DNA of 64,000 nt from Paractinoplanes rishiriensis. GTDB lineage: Bacteria; Actinomycetota; Actinomycetes; Mycobacteriales; Micromonosporaceae. A model generated the notes under the pieces. The model searched no databases. It had not been told where the DNA came from and saw nothing but the letters and a program-made list of their open reading frames with translations. The position numbers and the translations under genes were made by a program. Below are positions 25,596 through 33,960 of the stretch, piece after piece. Where the stretch lies: NCBI RefSeq assembly GCF_016862375.1, contig NZ_BOMV01000066.1:1-64000 (forward strand), read 5' to 3'. Positions within the stretch are counted from its first letter, which is position 1; each line of letters begins with the position of its first letter.

Positions 25596-26577
25596 CCACC
25601 CCACGAGAGTCTGAGGACCGGGCGTCCGAGAGCCGGGCGTCTGAGGAGCGGACGTCCGAAAGCCGGGGCGGCGTCCTGGGCATGCGCGTTCGCTGGGTCA
25701 GGGCAACGCACGCCAGGACCGCGAGCGCCGCGAGGACAGCGGCCGGCGTCACCCGCTCGCCGAGCAGCAGGGCCGACCACGTCAGGGTCAGAACGGGCTG
25801 GGCAAGCTGGATCTGCCCCACTCTGGCGATGCCGCCCCGGGCCAGGCCCGCGTACCAGGCGAAGAAGCCCAGGAACATCGAGACCGCGGCCAGGTAACCG
25901 AACGCGGACCAGCCGAGCAGGTCGGCGCGTGGTGGGTCGGCCACAGCGGACAACAGAGTCGCCGGCACGGTGAAAGGCAGGGACAAAAGCAAAGCCCAGG
26001 AGATCGTACGGGCACCGCCCAGTTCACGGGCCAGCGCGCCACCCTCCGCGTAGCCCAGTCCGCACAGCGCGACCGCCAGCAGCAGGTACAGGTCGGCGGC
26101 CGTGACCATGCCCCGCACCGCGCCGGCCGCCGTCAGGAATGCGAGCACGGCGATCAGACCGCCGGTGCTCGCCAGCCAGAACACCGGCGACGGACGCTCC
26201 CCCGCGCGCAGCACCGCGAACACGGCCGTCATCACCGGCAGCACCGTGATCACGACCGCGCCATGCGCCGACGTCTCGCTGGTCAGCGCCAACGACGTGA
26301 ACAGCGGGAAGCCCACGACGACACCGACGGCGACCACGGCGAGCCGCCGCCACTGTGCTCCCGTCGGCCGCGGTGCCCGGGTGGCGCCGAGGTAGGCCGC
26401 CGCCAGCGCGGCCGCGACGACGGCACGTCCGAACGCGACGAACCACGGGTCCAGCTGTTGCACCGCGACCCGGGTGGCGGGCAGCGACATGCTGAATGCC
26501 AGGACGCCAACCGCACCCAGCGCGAGGCCGACAGCCGTTACCGCGCTAGCTGCAGTAGCGCTACTCTCCTGTTTCAT
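25585..26577 (-). CDS. EamA/DMT-family transporter
   Basis: A 330-residue inner-membrane transporter of the drug/metabolite superfamily with about ten helices in two EamA repeats; conserved points are FVAFGRAVVAAALAAAYLG in the first half and ARVGQIQLAQPVLTLTWSALLLGERVT split across the second. The first 26 in-frame codons upstream are dismissed because the ATG at 26577 sits at the centre of an inverted repeat shared with the divergent MocR gene. The C-terminal 25 residues are a serine/aspartate/arginine repeat (SSDARLSDARSSDSR) made by short DNA duplications. The substrate is unknown; amino acids or metabolites are usual for this family, and the MocR neighbour is its likely regulator. Confidence 0.88.
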   Translation of the reverse strand: MKQESSATAASAVTAVGLALGAVGVLAFSMSLPATRVAVQQLDPWFVAFGRAVVAAALAAAYLGATRAPRPTGAQWRRLAVVAVGVVVGFPLFTSLALTSETSAHGAVVITVLPVMTAVFAVLRAGERPSPVFWLASTGGLIAVLAFLTAAGAVRGMVTAADLYLLLAVALCGLGYAEGGALARELGGARTISWALLLSLPFTVPATLLSAVADPPRADLLGWSAFGYLAAVSMFLGFFAWYAGLARGGIARVGQIQLAQPVLTLTWSALLLGERVTPAAVLAALAVLACVALTQRTRMPRTPPRLSDVRSSDARLSDARSSDSRGVVKR

Positions 26578-26592
26578 GGATAAGAGTAGCGC
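26543..26592. promoter_or_regulatory. GCGCTA-repeat operator across divergent start codons
   Basis: GCGCTACTCT (26558-26567) and its exact complement AGAGTAGCGC (26583-26592) form a perfect 10-bp inverted repeat centred on the CATG that holds both divergent start codons. Extra TAGCGC/GCGCTA copies lie at 26543-26548 and 26556-26563, giving a 12-bp palindrome at 26554-26565. The layout fits an operator for the MocR regulator. Confidence 0.65.
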
Positions 26593-27982
26593 GGCCGGGC
26601 GGGTGGTCCAAGAGTTGCGCGGCCTTGCCGTGGCGGCCGAGCCGGGATCACGGCTTCCCTCAGTGCGTGAGCTGACCGCCCGCCACCACGCCTCGCCGGT
26701 GACCGTTGCCGAGGCGATTCGCTTACTGGTGGCCGAAGGGGTGGTCGAGACCCGGTCCGGACGAGGTACATTTGTGGCTGCCCGGCCCGCCGCCCGACGA
26801 GCCCCCGACCTGTCCTGGCAGACGGTGGCGCTCGGCCCGCGACGGCCGGGCGAAGAGGAGATGCAAGCGTTACTGGCGTTACCGCCGGACGGCGCCATCA
26901 CGCTGTCCGGCGGCTACCTGGATGCCGACCTGCAGCCGGCCGCGGCGCTCGGGGCCGCCCTTGCGCGCGCCGGACGGCAGCCGGCGAGCTGGCAGCGGGG
27001 GCCGGTCGAGGGTCGCGCCGACCTGCGGGCCTGGTTTGCGCGCGAGGCCGGCCTGCGCGGCGACGACCTGGTGATCTGCCCCGGTGGCCAGGCCGCGCTG
27101 TCGTCGACGGTGCGTGCGCTGGCCGAGCCGGGCGACACGCTGCTCGTCGAGTCACCCACCTACCTGGGGGCGCTGGCCGCGGCCCGGGCCGCGGGGTTGC
27201 GGGTGGTGCCGGTGCCCGCCGACATGGATGGCGTACGCCCCGACCAGCTCGACGCCGCGTTCGCCCGCACCGGTGCCCGGCTCTTCTACTGCCAGCCGCT
27301 GCACGCCAACCCGCACGGCGCCACGCTTTCCGGCCCGAGAAGGTCCGAAGTCTCAGATGTCGTACGCGAGGCAGGCGCATTCCTGATCGAGGACGACTAC
27401 GCCCGCGATCTCACCATCGACGGCGAGGCACCGCCCCCGCTCGCCGCCGACGACCCGGACGGTCACGTCGTCTACCTGCGGTCGCTGACCAAGTCGACGG
27501 CACCGGGCCTGCGCGTCGCTGCCGTCGGCGCCCGCGGTCCGGCCGGCGCCCGCCTCCGCGGCGCCCGCGTGCTGGACGACTTCTTCGTGGCCGGGCCACT
27601 CCAGCAGGCCACCCTGGAATTCGTCACCAGCCCGGCCTGGACCAGGCACCGCCGCTCGATACGCACCGAGCTGCGCATCCGCCGCGATGCCCTGCTCGCC
27701 GCGCTGGCCAGACACCTGCCCGACCTGACCCCGCACGCCATCCCCCGCGGCGGCCTGCACCTCTGGATCCCCTTACCCGAGGGCACCGACGATGTAGCGG
27801 CAACCGCCGCCGCGGCCGCCGAGGGCGTCATCGTCTTCCCCGGCCGCCCCTGGTTCGCCGCCGAGCCGCCAGCCCCTCACCTGCGCCTCACCTTCGCCGC
27901 CGCCCCCGCCGCTTTGATGGACGAGGCCATACGAAGACTCGCCAGCGCCCTCGCCCCGCCCCGCGAGCAGCCAGTCTCCTAG
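26576..27982 (+). CDS. MocR-like PLP-dependent GntR-family regulator
   Basis: A 468-residue fusion of a GntR winged helix (residues about 5-70: LPSVRELTARHHASPVTVAE, then a wing GVVETRSGRGTFV) with an aminotransferase-like domain that binds PLP (IEDDYARDLTIDG and the Schiff-base lysine in YLRSLTKSTAPG). MocR proteins sense PLP, amino acids or their adducts and control a neighbouring gene. The divergent EamA transporter is the obvious target. The ATG overlaps the divergent ATG by two bases, so both messages are leaderless or initiate inside the other gene. Third positions drift toward A/C near the 3' end. Confidence 0.9.
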   Translation: MDKSSAAGRVVQELRGLAVAAEPGSRLPSVRELTARHHASPVTVAEAIRLLVAEGVVETRSGRGTFVAARPAARRAPDLSWQTVALGPRRPGEEEMQALLALPPDGAITLSGGYLDADLQPAAALGAALARAGRQPASWQRGPVEGRADLRAWFAREAGLRGDDLVICPGGQAALSSTVRALAEPGDTLLVESPTYLGALAAARAAGLRVVPVPADMDGVRPDQLDAAFARTGARLFYCQPLHANPHGATLSGPRRSEVSDVVREAGAFLIEDDYARDLTIDGEAPPPLAADDPDGHVVYLRSLTKSTAPGLRVAAVGARGPAGARLRGARVLDDFFVAGPLQQATLEFVTSPAWTRHRRSIRTELRIRRDALLAALARHLPDLTPHAIPRGGLHLWIPLPEGTDDVAATAAAAAEGVIVFPGRPWFAAEPPAPHLRLTFAAAPAALMDEAIRRLASALAPPREQPVS

Positions 27983-28209
27983 CACTCAGCCGCCTGACCA
28001 TCCGGCGCCGGCGGGGGTGATCCGGGCCCGCCTCGGGTGCCCGAGCCGGCAACGTCGGCCGATCAACCGCGGCCACCGCGCCACCGCCAACCCGCGGCCC
28101 GTTACCGGCCGATGAGGTCGGCTGCCGCCGCCCCACGCCCGCTGCGATGCGCCCCTCCGGGGCAGCCGGAGCCGGCCAGATACGTTGCGTCCCGCATTTG
28201 ACGTACGCG

Positions 28210-28238
28210 TTGACCTGGGGTTGTTCGCTTTTCATTCT
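28210..28238 (+). promoter_or_regulatory. putative promoter
   Basis: TTGACC (28210-28215), 17-bp spacer and CATTCT (28233-28238), about 25 bp before the microprotein start. The 28180-28260 stretch is A/T-richer than its surroundings. Confidence 0.5.
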
Positions 28239-28263
28239 GGGCTGCACAGAAAGGAGAGCGGAA

Positions 28264-28410
28264 ATGAGCAACGAGATTCTGGTCGGCGATGAGCGCCGGT
28301 TCGCGGTGATGGACAGTTCTCTGCCTGAGCCGCCCGATCATGACGCCGATGTGCACGAATCCGATCAGCCCGAGCCCGAGGAGGTGTCCGATGCGATTCT
28401 CGATCAGTGA
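28264..28410 (+). CDS. acidic 48-residue microprotein
   Basis: A 48-residue protein with 15 Asp/Glu and only two Arg, no Cys, beginning MSNEILVGDERRF and ending EEVSDAILDQ. AAAGGAG stands eight bases before its ATG and a promoter lies upstream. The last 20 bases overlap the start of the M15-LysM peptidase gene, so the two are translationally coupled. No family is recognised. It could be a chaperone, inhibitor or immunity-type partner of the peptidase, or simply a leader cistron; the sequence does not decide. Confidence 0.6.
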   Translation: MSNEILVGDERRFAVMDSSLPEPPDHDADVHESDQPEPEEVSDAILDQ

Positions 28411-29053
28411 TTACTCGATCACCCCGCGGAAGAAGGGCTGGGCCGGCGGCTGGCCGAACGCCCGGCCGCAGGACATGGTCCGGGTGCGGGCCGACCGGTC
28501 CGGCACGTCGATCAACGTGCACCGGCGGATCGCGGCGCTGGTGGACATCCTGCTGGACGAGACCGAGCGGCGCGGATACCGGCTCAACCCGAAGAAGTGC
28601 GGCGGGTTCGTCAATCGGCCGATCAAGGGCACGCAAAAGCCGAGCAACCATTCCTTCGGGTTGGGGCTCGACTTCAACTGGGACAAGAATCCGGAACGCT
28701 TCGACGGCGTACTCCGGACGAATTTCCCGTCCTGGCTGGTGCCCCTCTGGAACCGGTACGGGTTCGCCTGGGGCGGCAATTACCGGGGCAAGCACAAGGA
28801 TCCCATGCACCTCGAATTCATGGGCTCGCCGGACGACGCCGACGACATGCTGTCGAAGGCCCGTCGCGACCTCAAGCACCGGCCCGTGGCGGTGGTCGAG
28901 AAGTACACCGTCAAGTCCGGCGACACGCTGTCGACGATCGCGAAGCGGCTGCACGTGCCGGGCGGGTGGCGCGCGCTGTACAACCTCAACCGCGGGGTCA
29001 TCGGCGACGACCCGGACCTCATCGTGGTCGGCACCGTGCTGCGGCTGCCCTGA
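28391..29053 (+). CDS. M15-family D-Ala-D-Ala peptidase with C-terminal LysM
   Basis: A 220-residue peptidoglycan hydrolase. The M15 zinc site appears as His87 and Asp94 in NHSFGLGLDFNW and His140 in DPMHLEF. Residues 171-220 are a LysM domain (YTVKSGDTLSTIAKR), which binds the glycan chain. There is no signal peptide, unlike the other M15 protein in this window, so export is unexplained; the layout resembles phage endolysins. GGAGG seven bases ahead marks the ATG at 28391, inside the end of the microprotein gene. Confidence 0.85.
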   Translation: MRFSISDYSITPRKKGWAGGWPNARPQDMVRVRADRSGTSINVHRRIAALVDILLDETERRGYRLNPKKCGGFVNRPIKGTQKPSNHSFGLGLDFNWDKNPERFDGVLRTNFPSWLVPLWNRYGFAWGGNYRGKHKDPMHLEFMGSPDDADDMLSKARRDLKHRPVAVVEKYTVKSGDTLSTIAKRLHVPGGWRALYNLNRGVIGDDPDLIVVGTVLRLP

Positions 29054-29076
29054 CCTCGGCGAACGTCACGACCCGA

Positions 29077-29817
29077 TCATGGCCGTCGTTGCTTCGGCAC
29101 GGCGGCCACCGGCTCGAACTCGCCGAGCGGCCCACTGAGCCGGTCGGCGGTGACGGTCAGCCACGGGGTGCCGAGCATGCCGAGTGACCGCATCCTCTGC
29201 GCCATCGAGTGCTCGCCCAGGCGTACCGCAAAACCACCGCGACCCACCCGCACGCCGGACAGACGCATCGGCACCCGGCCGCGCAGCAGGCGTCCCGCCT
29301 GCGCGCCGTGATCAAGGTAGGACCAGGAGGGCAGCGACAGGCGCGTGCCGAACGGCAGGCGCACCCGGCCGTGCCGGACCGTCGCCCGCATCACCTCGGC
29401 GCCGTCCTGACGCACCTCGGCCTCGGTCGCGTCGGGCCCGAAGGTCAGCACCGCCTCCATCAGCCATTTGGGCAGTGCCCAGAAGTCCTGGCCGGCCTCC
29501 CGGGTGAACGCGCCGGTGACCGGCAGGTCGACGATGTACAGGCCGGGACGGCCACCGGGACCGCGGGCCAGCAGGCCGACCCCGACCTCGTCGTAGCTTT
29601 TCAGCGCCCATTCGTCGTAGTGAATGATCAGCAGAACGCTGAACGCCCGGCCGAAGACGACCAGCGGTTCGAGCGGGACACCGGCGAGCAGCTGACGCGC
29701 CGCGGCCGGCTCGGCGGCGAAGACCGCGGAGGTGAGCCGGGCATTCGTGACCGTCACCGGCAGGGTGACCGTCTCGCCCTGAATGGACCAGGTTCCGGGA
29801 CCTACGCGCTCCGCCAC
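29077..29817 (-). CDS. acetoacetate decarboxylase family protein
   Basis: A 246-residue protein of the acetoacetate decarboxylase fold. Recognisable are YDEWALKSYDEVGVGLL and FWALPKWLMEA, in which Lys117 corresponds to the Schiff-base lysine of the family. Members include true decarboxylases and Schiff-base aldolases or dehydratases, so the reaction is open. The start is GTG with AAGG seven bases ahead. That AAGG lies inside an 18-bp palindrome, so binding of a repressor there would cover the ribosome site region. It is convergent with the M15 gene. Confidence 0.8.
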   Translation of the reverse strand: MAERVGPGTWSIQGETVTLPVTVTNARLTSAVFAAEPAAARQLLAGVPLEPLVVFGRAFSVLLIIHYDEWALKSYDEVGVGLLARGPGGRPGLYIVDLPVTGAFTREAGQDFWALPKWLMEAVLTFGPDATEAEVRQDGAEVMRATVRHGRVRLPFGTRLSLPSWSYLDHGAQAGRLLRGRVPMRLSGVRVGRGGFAVRLGEHSMAQRMRSLGMLGTPWLTVTADRLSGPLGEFEPVAAVPKQRRP

Positions 29818-29824
29818 GGGCCGA

Positions 29825-29842
29825 CCTTACCGCTCGGTAAGG
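29825..29842. promoter_or_regulatory. 18-bp palindromic operator (TetR type)
   Basis: CCTTACCG-CT-CGGTAAGG is a perfect inverted repeat of 8-bp arms ending eight bases before the GTG of the decarboxylase-like gene. The form and size match TetR-family operators. No regulator gene adjoins it; the nearest TetR in the window is 11 kb away. Confidence 0.65.
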
Positions 29843-29978
29843 CCGGTGCACATCTCTCCTCAGTGGACCGGCGTGAATGCGCCCCATTCATCGATTTCAG
29901 TCACTTGACAGCCCGTGACCGAGTTGGAACGCTCGGTGCGAGAATTTCACGTGGCAACGGAGTGGGAGACTCGCCGCC

Positions 29979-31184
29979 TTGCAGAGTCCACGCATCAGCC
30001 GCCTGCAGTCCGCCTTGTCCGACTCCTCCGAGCCACCGTCCGTACTGGTCGACCGGTTCTGGGCCGACGCCACCGCCACCGGCACACCGCTGGTCGAGCC
30101 GCACGACGACGACACGGTTCTGGTGACCTTTCTCTGGCGCGGCGACGCCCGACGCAGCCGGGCCTGGTGGGGCGTGGACGTCCCGCTCACCCGCATCGAC
30201 GGGACCGATCTCTGGTACGGCAGCACGCTGCTCTCCCCCGCGATCCGCACGATCTACTGCATCACCCACGACGGCCAGGAGTCGCCGCCGCCGGACACCA
30301 CCGGAACCGGGCTCAGCCACATCGACACCGCCAACCCGCGACGGCTCCGCTTTCCGGCCGACCCCGCCGACCCGGCGGATCACGAGCACTGGTTCTCGGT
30401 ACTGGAACTGCCGGCAGCACCGGCCGAGCCGTGGACCGAGCCGCGGCCCGGCGTGACGCCCGGCCGGCTGACCGAGGTCGAGTTGCCCAGCGCGGCGCTC
30501 GGCGGCCTGCGCCCGGTCGTCGTCTACCGCCCGGCCGGCATGCCGGTGGCCGGTCTGCCGGTGCTGGTCGTGTTCGACGGCTTCGTGGCCCGGCACGTGC
30601 TGCACATCCCGACGGTGCTGGACAACCTGATCGCCGCCGGACGGATCCCGCCGATCGCCGCGGTCTTCGTCTCCAGCTTCGGCGACAGCCGCGACGACGA
30701 ACTGAGCCCCACCGGCCCGATCCACGACTTCGTCGCCGACGAGCTGATGCCGTGGGCGCAGTCCCAACTCGGTGCCGGCCTGGACCCGCGGGCCAACGTG
30801 ATCGCCGGCGCCTCCCGCGGCGGGCTGGTGTCGGCCTACCTGGGCCTGTGCCGTCCCGATCTGTTCGGCGCGGTGATCAGTCAGTCGGGCAGCTTCTGGT
30901 GGCCGTCCCCGGACCAGGGCGAACCGGGGTGGCTGATCCGCGAGGTGGGCCGGTTCCCCCGGTCGGACGTCCGGTTCTATCTGGACGTCGGCATCCTGGA
31001 GACGCTGGACAGCCCCGGCGGCGGCCCGAACCAGCTGACGGTCGTGCGGGGCATGCGCGACGCGCTGGTCGAACACGGCTACCGAGTGGCCTACACCGAG
31101 TACGCCGGTTCGCACGACTACCTCAACTGGCGGCGGACCTTCGCGGACGGGCTGCTCAACCTGGCGAGCGTGCTGGCACGCTGA
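29979..31184 (+). CDS. enterochelin esterase-like (Fes family) hydrolase
   Basis: A 401-residue alpha/beta hydrolase with an N-terminal immunoglobulin-like domain (about 30-150: VTFLWRGDARRSRAWWGVDVP), as in Fes siderophore esterases, then a catalytic domain. The nucleophile elbow is GASRGG, the acid is probably in FYLDVGILE and the histidine in GSHDYLNWR. Such enzymes open ferric siderophore trilactones or other esters in the cytoplasm; no siderophore genes are nearby, so the substrate is uncertain. It starts with TTG at 29979. A strong stem-loop follows the stop. Confidence 0.82.
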   Translation: MQSPRISRLQSALSDSSEPPSVLVDRFWADATATGTPLVEPHDDDTVLVTFLWRGDARRSRAWWGVDVPLTRIDGTDLWYGSTLLSPAIRTIYCITHDGQESPPPDTTGTGLSHIDTANPRRLRFPADPADPADHEHWFSVLELPAAPAEPWTEPRPGVTPGRLTEVELPSAALGGLRPVVVYRPAGMPVAGLPVLVVFDGFVARHVLHIPTVLDNLIAAGRIPPIAAVFVSSFGDSRDDELSPTGPIHDFVADELMPWAQSQLGAGLDPRANVIAGASRGGLVSAYLGLCRPDLFGAVISQSGSFWWPSPDQGEPGWLIREVGRFPRSDVRFYLDVGILETLDSPGGGPNQLTVVRGMRDALVEHGYRVAYTEYAGSHDYLNWRRTFADGLLNLASVLAR

Positions 31185-31189
31185 ATGGC

Positions 31190-31222
31190 CCCGGTGGCCC
31201 ACGGTCAGAGCGGGCCACCGGG
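31190..31222 (+). terminator. stem-loop terminator
   Basis: A perfect 11-bp stem (31190-31200 with 31212-31222) begins five bases after the esterase stop, with an 11-base loop. Confidence 0.65.
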
Positions 31223-31232
31223 CGGGACACGG

Positions 31233-31331
31233 TCAGTGCGGTGAGTTGTAGGGGGCAACCGCCACGAACACGGCGGCGGCTGCGGTGGCGGCCGACATGG
31301 CGGCGGCCCAGAGGGTGCGTAGTCGGTTCAC
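31233..31331 (-). CDS. possible 32-residue secreted or membrane peptide
   Basis: A short reading frame starting GTG, encoding a basic N-terminus (MNRLRTLW), a hydrophobic alanine-rich core (AAAMSATAAAAVFVAVA) and the tail PYNSPH. This is the shape of a signal-peptide-processed peptide or a single-helix membrane peptide. AGCAGG lies a few bases before the start. It is shorter than most gene finders accept, and codon bias alone cannot confirm it. Confidence 0.35.
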   Translation of the reverse strand: MNRLRTLWAAAMSAATAAAAVFVAVAPYNSPH

Positions 31332-31619
31332 GGTGCACCTGCTTTCTCAGGTCTGACGGTGCGGTTGTCTGGTTGAAAGGATGAGTGGTACGGAGCCAGC
31401 ACCCAGAATGCGCGAATTCAAGAACTGATGAGACCTCCTTCCAGGCGGAAATGCTGCTCGCCCAATGCACGACGCATCGGCAGCGGAATAGGCGAATGTC
31501 TGGCGTGCCCGACCAGGCACGCGACGAGATCAGCACGAATGGCGACTGAGCTCATTGCCAGCGGCTCAGTATTGGCTATGTGGTTTATCGGCGGCCCGGT
31601 GCGAAATCGGCTGCGGGCC
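31332..31619. other. intergenic region, no gene seen
   Basis: Lower GC than its surroundings. A plus-strand frame crosses it from 31428 but has random-looking composition and overlaps the DUF5317 gene, so it is not called. It probably holds the promoter of the small peptide on the minus strand. Confidence 0.45.
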
Positions 31620-32327
31620 TCACGTCCCGCGTCCCGACCGGCGAGCGACGGCCGTGGCGGTTGGCCGCGGCGCGACGGCCCGTTGGTCTTCTGGCCGCTG
31701 CTGCGGCTCGCGGCCGAATTGCGTCAGGCTCGCGCCGGCGGAGCATGAGGACAACAGCAGCCAGACGAGCCCGGCGAAGATCAGCACGTCGCCGGCGCTC
31801 GCCACGATGTGCAGGCCGGGCAGCGGTATCACGTCCGCCAGCGGCGTGAGACGGCTGCCCGGTGTGAGGGGTGGATGGCCCAGGACGTCGGTGCCGATCT
31901 CAGCCTCGGTGAACCCGGCCCGGCGCGCGGCCGGCACCGAGAACGGCATGCCACCGTTGGCGACGATGGCGGCGAAGTTCATCGACATGCCGGTCACGAA
32001 CAGGGCCATCGCGGCCCTGGCCCGGCCGTGCAGCGTGGACACGTTGGCGATCGCGAACGCGACGACCAGCACCCAGATCGCGATCACCGGCAACGCGCCT
32101 CGCCACGGCCGGAGCACGGCGGCGGCCCATGCCGGGTCGGTGAGCCGGACGAGCTGCACCGCCGCCGCCGCGCCGACGAGCCAGCGGTGCCGCAACCGCA
32201 ACCGCAGCAGGGCGCGCAACCCTCCCGTGCGCAACCCTCCCGTGCGCAACCCCGTCACGACAATCGCCACGGCAATCGCCACGGCAAGCGGCAAGGACAT
32301 CAAGAGAAGCATCAGTGGACTGGGCAT
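31620..32327 (-). CDS. DUF5317 family membrane protein
   Basis: A 235-residue membrane protein with five to six helices. The conserved DUF5317 points are visible: FVTGMSMNFAAIVANGGMPFSVPAA, the LTPGSRLTPLADVIPLPG loop and the final ASAGDVLIFAGLVWLLL helix. Function is unknown. A 15-bp DNA repeat gives TGGLRTGGLR near residue 32. The ATG at 32327 has GGGGG ahead. The C-terminal 40 residues are polar and poorly conserved-looking. Confidence 0.8.
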   Translation of the reverse strand: MPSPLMLLLMSLPLAVAIAVAIVVTGLRTGGLRTGGLRALLRLRLRHRWLVGAAAAVQLVRLTDPAWAAAVLRPWRGALPVIAIWVLVVAFAIANVSTLHGRARAAMALFVTGMSMNFAAIVANGGMPFSVPAARRAGFTEAEIGTDVLGHPPLTPGSRLTPLADVIPLPGLHIVASAGDVLIFAGLVWLLLSSCSAGASLTQFGREPQQRPEDQRAVAPRPTATAVARRSGRGT

Positions 32328-32492
32328 CCGAACCCCCGTTCGATGCGAATGCGGAACGCTAGCACGGGCCGCCGACATTCCGCGGGCCGGCCGCAGCCGT
32401 TTGTCCTTTGTGGCCGAAAAAATCCGTGGGGCACCTCTCGGTTGCGCAGATGGCCGGGTCGCAATTTCCGCGATCTGCGAATGCGCGCGGAA

Positions 32493-33917
32493 TTAGTGGA
32501 CGTCGCGCAAGCGGTTCTTCTGGACCTTCCCCATGCTGTTGCGCGGAAGCTCCTGGAGGTGGTGGACGGCGCGCGGCCGTTTGTGTGCGGCCAGCCGTTC
32601 CGCCACGAACGCGATCAAGTCGTCCGGCGGCACCGGGTCGCCCACCACGAAGGCGGTGATCCGTTCCCCCAGGTCGTCGTCGGGCAGGCCGATGACGGCC
32701 GCCTCGCGTACGGCTGGATGGGAAAGCAACACGTCCTCCACCTCACCGGCGCCGACCCGGTAACCGCCGGTCTTGATCAGGTCGGTGGAGGCGCGGCCGA
32801 CGAGGCGGTGCCAGCCGTCCGGGCCGATCGTGGCCACGTCGCCGGTCGGATACCAGCCGTCGACCAGCGGCGGCGGCTGCACCGCCTCGGTGACCGGGCG
32901 CCCGGCCACGCCGCCGCGCAGGTAGCCGTCGAACAGCGTCGGCCCCTTGAGCTGGAGGTGGCCGATCGTGGTGCCGTCTGCGGGAAGCAGGCTACCGGAC
33001 TCGTCCACGATCCGGGTGCTGATGCCGTCCAGCGGCAGTCCGACCTGGCCCGGCCTTCGCTCGCCGTCGGCCCGCGCGCTGATCGTGATCAGCGTTTCGG
33101 TCATCCCGTAGCGCTCCACGGGCGCTTGGCCGGTCAGTTCCCGCAGATCGTGGAAAACGGGAGCGGGCAAGGGTGCGCTGCCGGAGACGAGCAGCCGCGC
33201 CGCCGCCAGACGTCGGGCTTCGGCCGGCCGGGCCGCGATCCGCGACCATACCGTGGGCACGCCGAAATACATGGTTCCGGCCTGTTGGGCGTACGCCTGC
33301 GGGGTTGGTCTGCCGGTGTGCGCGAGGCGCGCGCCCAGCCGTAACGGACCAAGAACACCAAGGACCAGGCCATGTACGTGGTAGAGCGGTAGCCCGTGCA
33401 CCAGGGTGTCGTCCGGCGTCCACAGCCAGGCGGTGGCGAGCGCGTCGATGTCGGCTACGATGGCCGCCCGGGAGACGACAACACCCTTCGGCGCACCGGT
33501 GGTGCCGCTGGTGTAGAGGACGAGTGCGGGCTGCGTGCCGGCCGGCTCGGCGGGAATCGTGCCCGACCGCTGAACGCGGGTGATGGGCACGATGGGGAGA
33601 CCGCTGTCCGCGGCGGCCGACGGGTCGTCGGAAAGCATCAGCACGGCGCCGGAGTCGCGCAGAACGTGCGCGCGCTCGAGCTGGCCGGCGTCGGGCGGCA
33701 CCGGCACGATCGGCACGCCCGCCAGGAGAGCCGCGGTGACCGCCGCGATGGTGGGCGCCCCGGGCACGGCGTGCACCGCGACGATCGGCGCGCCTTCGAG
33801 ATCGGCGGCGATGGCGGCTGCCCAGCCGAGCAGTTCGTGCCGCGACCAGGTCCCTTCGGGCGTGGTCAGGAAGGCGGCACGATCGGCGGGGTCGAGCAGG
33901 GCGGCGAGCAGCGGCAT
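32493..33917 (-). CDS. matB: malonyl-CoA synthetase (MatB-like)
   Basis: A 474-residue AMP-forming acyl-CoA synthetase closely following actinobacterial MatB: VLYTSGTTGAPKGVVVSR, GLPLYHVHGLVLGVLGPLR, VERYGMTETL, a hinge GRASTDLIKTGGYRVGAGE and the C-terminal PRNSMGKVQKNRL with the catalytic lysine. It would convert malonate or methylmalonate, ATP and CoA to the CoA thioester, a polyketide and fatty-acid building block. No malonate decarboxylase, transporter or polyketide genes adjoin it. The ATG at 33917 is chosen because the upstream in-frame extension is encoded by a 20-bp tandem array and is low complexity. Confidence 0.8.
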   Translation of the reverse strand: MPLLAALLDPADRAAFLTTPEGTWSRHELLGWAAAIAADLEGAPIVAVHAVPGAPTIAAVTAALLAGVPIVPVPPDAGQLERAHVLRDSGAVLMLSDDPSAAADSGLPIVPITRVQRSGTIPAEPAGTQPALVLYTSGTTGAPKGVVVSRAAIVADIDALATAWLWTPDDTLVHGLPLYHVHGLVLGVLGPLRLGARLAHTGRPTPQAYAQQAGTMYFGVPTVWSRIAARPAEARRLAAARLLVSGSAPLPAPVFHDLRELTGQAPVERYGMTETLITISARADGERRPGQVGLPLDGISTRIVDESGSLLPADGTTIGHLQLKGPTLFDGYLRGGVAGRPVTEAVQPPPLVDGWYPTGDVATIGPDGWHRLVGRASTDLIKTGGYRVGAGEVEDVLLSHPAVREAAVIGLPDDDLGERITAFVVGDPVPPDDLIAFVAERLAAHKRPRAVHHLQELPRNSMGKVQKNRLRDVH

Positions 33918-33960
33918 GCCCGCATGATGGCAGCCGCGCCTGAGGCACGCACGGTGTGGC

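Noticed and set aside
31428..31748. Plus-strand frame of 106 codons in the gap before the DUF5317 gene
   Set aside because: Random composition, overlaps a recognised family on the other strand, no ribosome site.
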